From JBHJHP01 sp042219825 (GTDB taxonomy: Bacteria; Bacteroidota; Bacteroidia; Bacteroidales; UBA5342), in assembly GCF_042219825.1 (NCBI RefSeq), contig NZ_JBHJHQ010000003.1:496001-560000 (forward strand): DNA of 64,000 bases. The letters are read 5' to 3'. Below the pieces are notes generated by a model, which was not told the DNA's origin, searched no databases, and saw only the letters and a list, made by a program, of their open reading frames with translations. Numbering within the stretch: the first letter of the stretch is position 1; every line of letters begins with the position of its first letter. This document shows positions 8,797 through 17,289 of the stretch, one piece after another. A program made the translations under genes and the position numbers.

Positions 8797-9994
8797 GCTT
8801 GTTCACCCAAGTTAGTTTGACGCCAAAGGAAAACAGAAAGTTATTCTTTGAAAATATTGCCGGTACCGTTGTGGTTGTACCCAATTCATTTAAAACCCTG
8901 AACGTTACAAAATCTATATCTGCATTCACCGGAACTTTTTGTTTTGTCAATTCATACACCGGAACTTTAAATCCATATCCAAAGGTCATACCTCTTTTGT
9001 CATCCGTCATCCAGTAGCCGCCTCCTTCTGCAGGCCCCTGATCAGGACGTGTTTCGTAAAAGTATCCAAGCCGGAACACAAAGAAATCCATAAACAAAGC
9101 TTCTGCTCCCAGACCAATGGATGTATTGCTTTCATAATTTCCGTTGACCACTGTTTTTTTGGGTCCGCGTAGTGTTTCCCTGATTTGCACATGAAAACTG
9201 AGATCGACTGTTTCGGGCATGTCGTTAAAGAAGTCGGTAAATCCCTTCAGAAATGAATAATTAAAAGGCAGAGTTCCATTATACGATGAACCCAAAGTCA
9301 AGTGAATGGGCATGTCCCTGTAATGCAGGTAATCCTGATACCGTTCTTCGATACGGTTTTTCATAAGCAAATTGACAAAACTCAGTGCAAAGCGAATGCG
9401 TTGATTGCTAAGCTGTTCATGCCTGATCCAATCCGTCTCCATATCGTATATTGAACCTACGGAGATAATAAACACCTTGTTCGTGGTGACATCTGTAACC
9501 GACTTTCCGATCAGCCAGTTGCCTGAAGCACCCACCTGAAGGTTTTCATACGGTGAATACGAACCACTAAGTGTATACATGGCCTGGGTTCTTTTTTCCT
9601 GAGAATCCTCATACCAACCTATAATGGTGGTCCAGGGAGAATTTTTTTCCACGTACCTCATCCGGCTGAAACCCGCTACGATTTTGTCATTGATTCTGTA
9701 AGCCAGGCCTTCAAAACGGTTGCTTGAACCAATTCTTACCTGGTTTCCTTTTGCATAACTGTAGTATAATTCTGTGCGATTTTGGATCACCCCAAGAGAT
9801 GCCGGATTATATACCACATTTTCTACACCACCCTGAGTTATGGTAGTCAATCCCATTGCTGTTGCCCTGGTACTGGTGGGTTGACCGTAAAAAATACCGT
9901 TGTAGTCGGTGGGTATATAATATTTGTACTGCGCCTCGGATTCCGGTAAAACGCATAACATGAACAGTATTCCCGTAAGTAACCTGTTAACCAT
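8768..9994 (-). CDS. Outer-membrane beta-barrel protein, PorV/FadL-like
   Basis: A 408-residue exported protein with a signal peptide (MVNRLLTGILFMLCVLPESEA, cut before QYKYY). The N-terminal block TSTRATAMGLTTITQGG followed by NVVYNPASLG is typical of PorV/UPF0164-like barrels of Bacteroidota, where early residues pack inside or beside the barrel. Alternating aromatic/polar strands continue to the end (FGVKLTWVNK). The specific role is unknown; relatives include type IX secretion accessories and porins. It is the most downstream gene of the minus-strand group headed by the ECF sigma factor and overlaps the 3' end of dxs by 29 bases. Confidence 0.7.
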   Translation of the reverse strand: MVNRLLTGILFMLCVLPESEAQYKYYIPTDYNGIFYGQPTSTRATAMGLTTITQGGVENVVYNPASLGVIQNRTELYYSYAKGNQVRIGSSNRFEGLAYRINDKIVAGFSRMRYVEKNSPWTTIIGWYEDSQEKRTQAMYTLSGSYSPYENLQVGASGNWLIGKSVTDVTTNKVFIISVGSIYDMETDWIRHEQLSNQRIRFALSFVNLLMKNRIEERYQDYLHYRDMPIHLTLGSSYNGTLPFNYSFLKGFTDFFNDMPETVDLSFHVQIRETLRGPKKTVVNGNYESNTSIGLGAEALFMDFFVFRLGYFYETRPDQGPAEGGGYWMTDDKRGMTFGYGFKVPVYELTKQKVPVNADIDFVTFRVLNELGTTTTVPAIFSKNNFLFSFGVKLTWVNKPTADLLSAP

Positions 9995-10027
9995 AAATTT
10001 TCATTTTAAATGATTATACCTTGTGAC

Positions 10028-10468
10028 TTATTCATTAATCACTTTTATACTCAGTGCTTTGTAGTTAACTTTTGCTTTATCCAATAGCTCCTGAAAGTCA
10101 GCAACCATCTCATCCTTTTTTGCTTCACTTACACCTAAACCAATGGTTATGCTTCCTATAATGACAGCGTAGTATAGGTCTCCGTCTTTTTTCACTAGTT
10201 GATCAGCTGTTCTGTAAAAAGGATCACCGGATGTTCCATCCTGCCTGATAATACGAAGCTCATATTTTAAGGCGTCATCCTGCGCTTCAAATCCCGCCTG
10301 AAAGCTGGGATTGGAAACATTATATGTGCCATCTCCATTATCAATAACCGGAATCACTTCTTCAAAGGGAACTGTAAATTCATTGCTTTCTGTAGGATCC
10401 ACTTCTGTACAAGCAATTATCGTGGCAAATACTGATAACATTATAAGAATTTTCACTGCTCTTTTCAT
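10028..10468 (-). CDS. Small lipoprotein, hypothetical
   Basis: A 146-residue protein with a lipoprotein signal (hydrophobic ILIMLSVFATIIA, then lipid-bearing Cys20). The mature part is acidic, with strand-rich stretches (YELRIIRQDGT, YYAVIIGSITIGLG) and a C-terminal helix. No known domain is recognised. It has its own ECF-like promoter motif, shared with the lipoprotein gene at 15099-15866, and lies between the TPR-CHAT gene and the outer-membrane protein gene. Confidence 0.65.
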   Translation of the reverse strand: MKRAVKILIMLSVFATIIACTEVDPTESNEFTVPFEEVIPVIDNGDGTYNVSNPSFQAGFEAQDDALKYELRIIRQDGTSGDPFYRTADQLVKKDGDLYYAVIIGSITIGLGVSEAKKDEMVADFQELLDKAKVNYKALSIKVINE

Positions 10469-10493
10469 CTCTCCTGGGTTTTATTTATATATC

Positions 10494-10521
10494 CATCGGA
10501 TGAGATTCAAAATGTCATCAG
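10494..10521 (-). promoter_or_regulatory. Putative ECF-type promoter of the small lipoprotein gene
   Basis: Read on the minus strand: CTGATGACATTTTGA, 8 bases, CGATG. The same two blocks with the same spacing occur at 15887-15914. The second block lies 26 bases before the start codon. No sigma assignment has been tested; the ECF factor encoded at 14456-14995 is the natural candidate. Confidence 0.5.
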
Positions 10522-10546
10522 AAAAAAGTGTGTTTCACTATTAATT

Positions 10547-13500
10547 TTATTTATGCCGGTACCAGATAAGAAGAATAAGTAAAATAGCAATTGCACTGCC
10601 CAGTACTCCCCAAAGCAACTGATGATACGATTTTAATCCGGCAACAGGTTCCGAATTACCTATAATTACCAGACCAGCCCAGTATTGCGGTGAAAGTGTT
10701 CTGTTATTCGTTTTTTCAAGGTATTTTAGTTTGGCTTCTCTCAAAGCCCTGTCTTTCGGTAATCCTTTTGCCAGGCTTTTAACAAAGTAATCCGTTATAT
10801 CCATACCTGTTTTTTCATCCTGTTTCCAGAGACTGATCAACAGACTCTCCGACCCGGCATAGAGAAAAGCATGTGCCAAAGAGACCATCCCTTCTCCGGG
10901 TTTGTATTGTGGTTTGCCTGTTTCACATGCTGTAAGAAGCGTGAGGTTGGAATTCATATCGGTACCATAAATCTCATATGCAAACAGGGAATTTTCCTGT
11001 AGACCCGGATCTTTATCCTTTGCAAAAATCAGGCGCGAATAAACAGGGCTGACATTATTTGATTCAGCATGTGTACCGATATGAATAATCTTGTTACCAG
11101 AGGCTTTCTCCCTGAATTCCCTAACGGTGGACTGTTCATAGGGAAAACTGTTCCCGTTGAACAATTTACTGATCTTGCCGGATAGTGCCACCGTAAAAGG
11201 TTGTGGTAACAGATGCAGGTAAGCCCTATCAATCTTTGTGGAATCGGTCACAGACGTCATATAATCTTCTTTCATCTGATCCGAAAATCCGGGCACAAAA
11301 CCGGCATAGCTGGATTTAAACTTTTTGGAACCGTGATAACTTGAAAACCACAGACTATAGTGATATGACAAATAATAGTTTGACAACAGGCTCATCTTCC
11401 GGTACTGAGTGAAATCGGTTATCGGTTGTCGTGTCAGCAAATCAAAACTGAGATTATATAACATACCGTCAGGAATTATTATCACGCTCCCGTGATTCAG
11501 CAGACTGTCGAAAGGTTGCCATAGCTGTTGATATAACGTATATGAAATTCTACCGCTCTCAAACGGATCATTCCAAACCTGAACAAGTTCAGTAACAAGT
11601 CCCGGATCGAAATTCAACTTAAAAACCGACTTTTTCCCACCGTGAAAAACGATGGCCAGCAATGTGGAATCAACAAACATATACCTGACCACCTGACCTG
11701 ATACAGCAGGTTGCAATTCATCTTCCGTGATTCCTGCATACCGCAATCTGTAATACTCAGGATACCGTTTTTTAAGCATATTCCGGAATGCATCCCATTT
11801 ATCCATTTCTGTGAGGTATTCCGTCAGGTTGCCATCATCGTTAACGAGATCATTAATCGCTGTTTTTAGTTTTCGCTCCTGTTCCAAAACAGAATCAGGA
11901 ACACCATAGAACCCGATACCTGCAAGCTGATTTAAATGTGCCCTGATTTTGGTGTAAACGGTTTCCTCCTGCAACTTCAGCAGTTGATTAATATAGTTTT
12001 CATCTCCCGTTTTCTCATATAATTCCAGCAGGATTTTTTTGATGAATTCTATTGTTGCCTGGTTCTGAGAAAGCATGACCTGAACATTATCCGGATCAGA
12101 ATACACTGTTTTTCTCTTTTCAAGAATCAAAAGTGCACGATTCAGTTCCTGCAGCATACTGTCCAGAAATGCGACTGTCCTGTTCCTGGCCAGCTGATAC
12201 ACCGATTTTTCTTTAAGTACTATTGCTCCGGGTTTATCCAGATCAATCTTTACCGAATCTAAACCTGATTCAGCATTCACCCTTAATTTATCAAGGATAG
12301 CAAGACTCTGTTCTGCTGTTTCTTTAGCTTTACTGAATTCATTAATATTAAAATATACTGTCCCTAGATTCAACATTTGCCGGAAACCAATCAGCGAATT
12401 TTTACCATAGGCTTTCGAAACATAATTCAGTCCCTTTTGAGACAATTCCACTGCCAGCTCATGATCATCATGAAGCGCGTAAAACTCGGTAGCATTTTTC
12501 AAAAAGTTCAGATATACAAAATCAAACTTTTCGCCGTAAGTTTCATTATAATATCTTTCGGCCAGCCTGTAATACTTTTTCGCATCAGGAAAGTTTTTTT
12601 CTGCCTCGTGAATCAGTGCCAGTGTGCTGTACGCATCAGCCAGATTTTTATGATAGGTATCGCCGTATTTTTTATACCCGTTTATCCCTTTCATCAGCCA
12701 TGTTCCCGCCTCCGAAAAACGGTGTAACGCATAATACGAAATGCCAATCTGTATGGCCGTAAAAAATATTTCGGGGTGATCCGGTGGATAATATCCGATC
12801 TTTTCATTGTAAATAAATTCATGCAATTTCAGAGATCCCGCATAATTCCCGACACCGTAGTACACCGTTGCCAGATTATTGGCAGAGTAAAGCAGCGATA
12901 AGAGTGCGCGGTTCCATCTCGGATCATCTTTTGCGTGAACGGTAAAATACTGAATATCATCAATGGAACGTTTTGCAATGTTGATGCTTTCCTGCGTCTT
13001 TCCCATCACATCGTATAACGCCGACAGGTTCCCCTCCAACATCGACTTGTAGTAATACTGGTTGGTAAGAGACGGCGACATGCTGTCGATAAATGTCAAA
13101 GCCTTTAACCAGTAATACGCCACGGAATCGTACTGCGCCTCGTACCAGTATGTGGCCCCCAGACTGTTCAGTATATTCAGTTGGTCGGACTCATCTGTTT
13201 TCGGATCCTTTTCAAAATCATTTGCGGCCTTTAATATATGAGACTTAGCCAGCGAAAGCTGGTTCATTTCAGAGGCAATAACACCAAGATTCTGTTCAAT
13301 CATAGCCAACTCCCGGTGCTCAATATTCTCTATCCGTCTGCTAATTTCAAGTGCTTTTGTATTCGCATCATAAGCTTCCTGTAGCTTCCCTTTATTTCTG
13401 TAGTATGTATGTATTTCGAGCCAGGCCTGTCGTTTATCGCGTTGGTTTTCGGAATGATCCAGGATAAAATCCCGCATGTTTTCTACGGTTTTTCGCCCGT

Positions 13501-13726
13501 CTTCCTTAAAATAATCGGCTATATATCCGGCATAGGAAATAAAATAACTCAGATCAAGAAAATTTTGCTCTGCAATTAACGCACTTGTATCTTCCTGAAA
13601 CAACTGGCGGGCGGTGTGGTAATCCTTGTCCGATACCGCTTTTTGCAATTCAGACAACTGTTCATCAACATTGCAAAAAACCACTGTTGAGATCAGTAAA
13701 ATGGATATTACCACCAGGTATTTCAT
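10547..13726 (-). CDS. Periplasmic TPR-CHAT protein
   Basis: A 1059-residue protein: an N-terminal signal segment (YLVVISILLISTVVFC), about 600 residues of tetratricopeptide-like helical repeats, a CHAT (caspase HetF-associated) domain over roughly 780-1030, and a single C-terminal helix (about 1037-1056) that should anchor it in the inner membrane. The caspase-like dyad is visible as His886 in IHIGTHAESN and Cys934 in LTACETG, so it may be an active cysteine protease. It overlaps the upstream anti-sigma/TPR gene by ATGA and so belongs to the ECF operon. Its target is unknown. Confidence 0.88.
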   Translation of the reverse strand: MKYLVVISILLISTVVFCNVDEQLSELQKAVSDKDYHTARQLFQEDTSALIAEQNFLDLSYFISYAGYIADYFKEDGRKTVENMRDFILDHSENQRDKRQAWLEIHTYYRNKGKLQEAYDANTKALEISRRIENIEHRELAMIEQNLGVIASEMNQLSLAKSHILKAANDFEKDPKTDESDQLNILNSLGATYWYEAQYDSVAYYWLKALTFIDSMSPSLTNQYYYKSMLEGNLSALYDVMGKTQESINIAKRSIDDIQYFTVHAKDDPRWNRALLSLLYSANNLATVYYGVGNYAGSLKLHEFIYNEKIGYYPPDHPEIFFTAIQIGISYYALHRFSEAGTWLMKGINGYKKYGDTYHKNLADAYSTLALIHEAEKNFPDAKKYYRLAERYYNETYGEKFDFVYLNFLKNATEFYALHDDHELAVELSQKGLNYVSKAYGKNSLIGFRQMLNLGTVYFNINEFSKAKETAEQSLAILDKLRVNAESGLDSVKIDLDKPGAIVLKEKSVYQLARNRTVAFLDSMLQELNRALLILEKRKTVYSDPDNVQVMLSQNQATIEFIKKILLELYEKTGDENYINQLLKLQEETVYTKIRAHLNQLAGIGFYGVPDSVLEQERKLKTAINDLVNDDGNLTEYLTEMDKWDAFRNMLKKRYPEYYRLRYAGITEDELQPAVSGQVVRYMFVDSTLLAIVFHGGKKSVFKLNFDPGLVTELVQVWNDPFESGRISYTLYQQLWQPFDSLLNHGSVIIIPDGMLYNLSFDLLTRQPITDFTQYRKMSLLSNYYLSYHYSLWFSSYHGSKKFKSSYAGFVPGFSDQMKEDYMTSVTDSTKIDRAYLHLLPQPFTVALSGKISKLFNGNSFPYEQSTVREFREKASGNKIIHIGTHAESNNVSPVYSRLIFAKDKDPGLQENSLFAYEIYGTDMNSNLTLLTACETGKPQYKPGEGMVSLAHAFLYAGSESLLISLWKQDEKTGMDITDYFVKSLAKGLPKDRALREAKLKYLEKTNNRTLSPQYWAGLVIIGNSEPVAGLKSYHQLLWGVLGSAIAILLILLIWYRHK

Positions 13727-14463
13727 TCATTCCCGATTTTTCGTAACAATTCATCTTTTCGGGGGTGACTGGTCTGTTTGAGTATTTCTTTTGCTTTATC
13801 ATTCTCATCATTCAACAGGTAAGCCAGGGCCAGGTACCAGTTGGCATCATTTCTGAAATCACTTTTCGGGTTTTGTGCAACTTTCTTAAACTTTGGAATT
13901 GCAGAAGCAGCATCGTTTTCTGCCAGATATGCCGAACCTATAAAATAATTCAGCGTATCGCTTTCGGGCCTGCTTTCTAAAAGTGGTTCCCATCGCTTAA
14001 TGGCAGCCTTATAATTGCCAATTTTAAAATCGACCATCGCACGGTCGAATTCATAATCAGAACTGCTGCTCATTGCTGTTACCAAACCCGGATCAGGCTG
14101 ATAAAAACCGGCATACAAGCGTTGGTTCCTGTCAGGCCTCATGAACAGATAAACCAAAAGGACCAGCAGAATTATAACTGAAGCTGCTACCGCAAATGCC
14201 CTGCTGAACAAAAATAATTTTTTCGTCCTGCCGTTCTTTTGATTCCTTTCAATTTCCTCATGAAACTGATCCATTTTTTCCCGGATTTCTACCTCTTCAA
14301 TGCATTCCATCAACTGCCTGATCTCTGTATATTTCTCCATTAAAACCGGGTCATGCTGTAATTCTGCTTCCAGTTTTGTTTTTTCATCCTGATCCATCCG
14401 GTTCAGGATATAACTTTCCAGTCTTTCAAATTCTGCTTGTGATATGTTATGGGGCTTATTCAT
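13723..14463 (-). CDS. Membrane anti-sigma-like protein with extracytoplasmic TPRs
   Basis: A 246-residue protein. Residues 1-95 are a charged, helical cytoplasmic segment that begins like many anti-sigma factors (FERLESYILNRMDQDEK). One membrane helix follows (about 96-118, FAVAASVIILLVLLVYLFM), and the remainder is extracytoplasmic with two to three TPR-like helix pairs (YKAAIKRWEPLLESRPES and NDKAKEILKQ). Overlaps of 8 bp with the ECF sigma gene and 4 bp with the CHAT gene make the three a tight operon. The role as anti-sigma factor is inferred from architecture and position; no zinc-binding HxxxCxxC motif is seen. Confidence 0.75.
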   Translation of the reverse strand: MNKPHNISQAEFERLESYILNRMDQDEKTKLEAELQHDPVLMEKYTEIRQLMECIEEVEIREKMDQFHEEIERNQKNGRTKKLFLFSRAFAVAASVIILLVLLVYLFMRPDRNQRLYAGFYQPDPGLVTAMSSSSDYEFDRAMVDFKIGNYKAAIKRWEPLLESRPESDTLNYFIGSAYLAENDAASAIPKFKKVAQNPKSDFRNDANWYLALAYLLNDENDKAKEILKQTSHPRKDELLRKIGNE

Positions 14464-14995
14464 CTTCTATTCCATTCAAATTTTCTCTCAGCTGTTGAAT
14501 GCAGCGATATTTATTGTTGCGGGCAGAAGCTTCTGTCCAACCAAAAGCATCAGCTATATCAGCCATACTCTGCTTTCTGAAATAAAACCGGCTTAAAATG
14601 TCCCTGCATTTTTCCCCCAGTTTTTTTAATCCCTGCTCCACCATCCTGAACTTATGTTCATTATCGGCTGCTGTCTCCTCTGTCACATCGTGCTGGCTTT
14701 CAAAGATCGTTCTCTTCTTATATTCTGCTGACCGCAAATAATCCAGCCATTTATTTTTCGCTATGCGGTACAGATATCCGTTTATCTCCGAGATATTTTG
14801 CGGGACAAACGTATCTTCCCTGATATTTCTCCACAACACTACAAACGCTTCCTGAAATACGTCCTTCGCCTGATCCCTGTTCCCGTTATTTGACAGAACA
14901 AACCGTTCCAGTTTTATATACTGACTCCTGTAAATCCTGTTTAACGTGTGGGTCTCATTATTTTTAAATCCTTCTATTAGTTCCCGGGAAGACAT
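14456..14995 (-). CDS. ECF-type RNA polymerase sigma factor
   Basis: A 179-residue sigma-70 family protein of the ECF class with only regions 2 and 4. Region 2 shows NRDQAKDVFQEAFVVLWRN (about 38-56) and NGYLYRIAKNKWLDYLR. Region 4 shows ILSRFYFRKQSMADIADAFG followed by a recognition helix with TEASARNNKYRCIQQLR. It heads the operon with the anti-sigma/TPR and TPR-CHAT genes. Regulated genes probably include the lipoprotein genes that carry the shared motif at 10494-10521 and 15887-15914. An imperfect palindrome (CTGTTTA, 8 nt, TAAACAG at 15009-15030) lies just upstream. Confidence 0.93.
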   Translation of the reverse strand: MSSRELIEGFKNNETHTLNRIYRSQYIKLERFVLSNNGNRDQAKDVFQEAFVVLWRNIREDTFVPQNISEINGYLYRIAKNKWLDYLRSAEYKKRTIFESQHDVTEETAADNEHKFRMVEQGLKKLGEKCRDILSRFYFRKQSMADIADAFGWTEASARNNKYRCIQQLRENLNGIEDE

Positions 14996-15098
14996 CGCAG
15001 ATAACTTTCTGTTTATAAACCATTAAACAGATATGTCAACGCAATTGTTTTTCCCAATCTTAAATCATTCTAAATTATTCCTCATCCATAACCTCTAA

Positions 15099-15866
15099 CT
15101 ACTGCCGTTTAGGATCGAACGGAAAATTATCGTTCTGGTCAACAACACCGTCCCCGTCAGAATCAACAAATTCTTTATCTGTCACAAATAACTGCCAGTG
15201 TATCGGCAGGAAGGTTGACATAACCACCGACTCATATTCTCCTGTTGGCGCAAAGCTCACCTGTGCATGATAGAACGATGTATTGAGATCAGATGCATAG
15301 GTAACATTTGCGGTAAACTGGGCTGTCATATCGCCAACCTGGATCAGCCGGCTTTCGAAGCCAGTAAATAAACTCGATGTGATCGGTTGGGTCTTAGGAC
15401 CATTGGTGCAATCAATCTGTATCTGATCAGCGCTGAAACCGAAACCATTTAAAAAGTTATTGATCTCTGCCCTTAATACATCTGTTGTAGTTAGCTGACC
15501 TGAAAATATATCGTTGTAATACCGCCATACCACAAGGTTATCATTTCGGATCACATCTACACCTATCAGATTTGGATTTCCGTCCCCGAGCTTTTCGGCC
15601 CTGTAGCCAACCGGAAACTCAACGCTCAGTAAGGGCCATTCGGTATACGTAAATCTGTTTGGATCCGGATTCTCAATGACCGGCACACCACCGGGAATAT
15701 CACCGCGAGCAACGCCATTGGATAAGTCCCAGTATAAACCTTTCACACCGGTAATATCTTCACAGGTGGATTTTACATTTTTAAAAATATCCAGCTCACT
15801 CTGTTGTTTTTTGCAGGCGAGCAACATGCCGATCAAAATAAACAAACCAATGTGTTTCAATCTCAT
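15099..15866 (-). CDS. Lipoprotein with C-terminal calcium-binding-type repeat
   Basis: A 255-residue protein with a lipoprotein signal (GLFILIGMLLA, then lipid-bearing Cys18). The end of the protein, DSDGDGVVDQNDNFPFDP, is a thrombospondin type 3-like calcium-binding loop, as often found at the surface of Bacteroidota. The body has no recognised domain. It has its own putative ECF-type promoter and lies between the ECF operon and the sigma-54 two-component genes, all on the minus strand. Confidence 0.7.
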   Translation of the reverse strand: MRLKHIGLFILIGMLLACKKQQSELDIFKNVKSTCEDITGVKGLYWDLSNGVARGDIPGGVPVIENPDPNRFTYTEWPLLSVEFPVGYRAEKLGDGNPNLIGVDVIRNDNLVVWRYYNDIFSGQLTTTDVLRAEINNFLNGFGFSADQIQIDCTNGPKTQPITSSLFTGFESRLIQVGDMTAQFTANVTYASDLNTSFYHAQVSFAPTGEYESVVMSTFLPIHWQLFVTDKEFVDSDGDGVVDQNDNFPFDPKRQ

Positions 15867-15886
15867 ATTCGTGTTCTTTATCAGTA

Positions 15887-15914
15887 CATCGAACAGATAT
15901 CAAAATGTCATCAG
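15887..15914 (-). promoter_or_regulatory. Putative ECF-type promoter of the calcium-repeat lipoprotein gene
   Basis: Second copy of CTGATGACATTTTGA, 8 bases, CGATG (minus strand), 21 bases before the start codon. The identity of both blocks and of their spacing with the copy at 10494-10521 is the support. Confidence 0.5.
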
Positions 15915-15933
15915 ATAATCGGGAATATTTGTT

Positions 15934-17289
15934 TTAACGTTCCGGAATAACCATTGTAAACCTGGTGCCGGTTTCGGGTGAGGAACTTACTTTTAATGTT
16001 CCGCCATGTAATCGCATAATTTGGCGCGAAAGGCTTAAGCCAATACCGGATCCGTTTTCTTTGGTCGTAAAAAACGGAATAAAAATTTCGTCCAGAATAT
16101 CTTCTGGTATACCGTCTCCGTTGTCCGAAACGGAAATTTCTATGGCATTATTTGCTTTTTCACAAGCTATTTCTATCACAGGATCGGGAATGGATCCAAG
16201 GGCTTCTATGGCGTTTTTTACAAGGTTGATAACTACCTGTACAACCATCTGCTCATCGGCAATAAAGGTAAACTCTTCATGTTGGGTGTTATATCTGATC
16301 TCACCCTTAAAATCCTCCTTCAAAGGAGAGATCAGTATCTTGATGCGGTCAGAAAAGCTGTTTATTTCCACCGGTGCAAGTTTGGGTTGCGGAGCTTTTG
16401 TAAGGATCCGGTACGATTGGACAAAACGGATCAGTGCCTCGCCCCTTTCACCTATCACATCTAATCCGCCAATGGTGCTCTCAATATCGTCGTCCTTTGA
16501 AAACGATGCATCAGTTTTTATCTTTTCCTTCCAGATGCCCTTTAGGGTTTGGGCAATGGATGTTACGGGTGCCAGCGTATTCATAATTTCGTGACTCAAT
16601 ACGCGTATCAGCTTCACCCAGGAATCAATTTCCTTCCGTTCCAGTTCACCACGAATATCCTGAATCGTGATCAGCTTAATATTCTCATGTTTTAAATTAA
16701 TCACCGAACAACGTGCAATGACCTGAGTCTTATCATTTTTCCCGTTTAATGTCAGCACCTGTTTCTGATGGTTATCAAGCTGATCAATTTCGGATTTGAA
16801 CTTCGGATCAACCCGGCTTAACTGAGACATATGAGTCAGGGTTTGGAGCCCCAGTAGTTCGAGTATGGCTGTGTTGACCTCGGTAATAAAACCTCTTTCG
16901 TTAATCACCATCACCCCTGTGGCTATATTTTGCAGGATTTCGCTGAAATAGCGCTCTTTGATCCGGCTTTCCTGTTTCGTTTGCTGAAGAATAATGTTGA
17001 GTTCATTCAGTGCTTCGTGCAATTCATTGATAATTTTATTACCTGTTTCGGGAGGAAACCTCAGCGTAGTATCATCATTTTTTACGGCCTGAATAAAATA
17101 ACTGATCTGCTTATTGGTTGTGTTGAGAAACCGGATCAAAGCCAAAACACTAATTATGTCCAGCAATAACAGCGCAATACTGGTCATCCATGACAATCCC
17201 GCTCCAATAGTATATCCGGTTGCAACCGTTAAAAGGATCAAAATTAATATTCGTAAGTTCAGAATCAGGTTGAACCGCCTATAAGCCAT
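15934..17289 (-). CDS. Membrane histidine kinase, NtrY-like
   Basis: A 451-residue sensor kinase. Two membrane helices (about 9-29 and 33-54) are separated by only a few residues, so there is no sizeable periplasmic sensor. A HAMP-like linker and a PAS domain (about 112-215, with GVMVINERGFITEVN) follow. The phosphoacceptor is His233 in LSHEIMN, and the ATPase domain has NLVKNAIEAL, DNGDGIPEDI, FFTTKENGSGIGLSLS. The input is probably within the membrane or cytoplasm. It overlaps the activator gene by 11 bp, and the pair should act on sigma-54 promoters such as those found in the adjacent permease array. Confidence 0.92.
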   Translation of the reverse strand: MAYRRFNLILNLRILILILLTVATGYTIGAGLSWMTSIALLLLDIISVLALIRFLNTTNKQISYFIQAVKNDDTTLRFPPETGNKIINELHEALNELNIILQQTKQESRIKERYFSEILQNIATGVMVINERGFITEVNTAILELLGLQTLTHMSQLSRVDPKFKSEIDQLDNHQKQVLTLNGKNDKTQVIARCSVINLKHENIKLITIQDIRGELERKEIDSWVKLIRVLSHEIMNTLAPVTSIAQTLKGIWKEKIKTDASFSKDDDIESTIGGLDVIGERGEALIRFVQSYRILTKAPQPKLAPVEINSFSDRIKILISPLKEDFKGEIRYNTQHEEFTFIADEQMVVQVVINLVKNAIEALGSIPDPVIEIACEKANNAIEISVSDNGDGIPEDILDEIFIPFFTTKENGSGIGLSLSRQIMRLHGGTLKVSSSPETGTRFTMVIPER

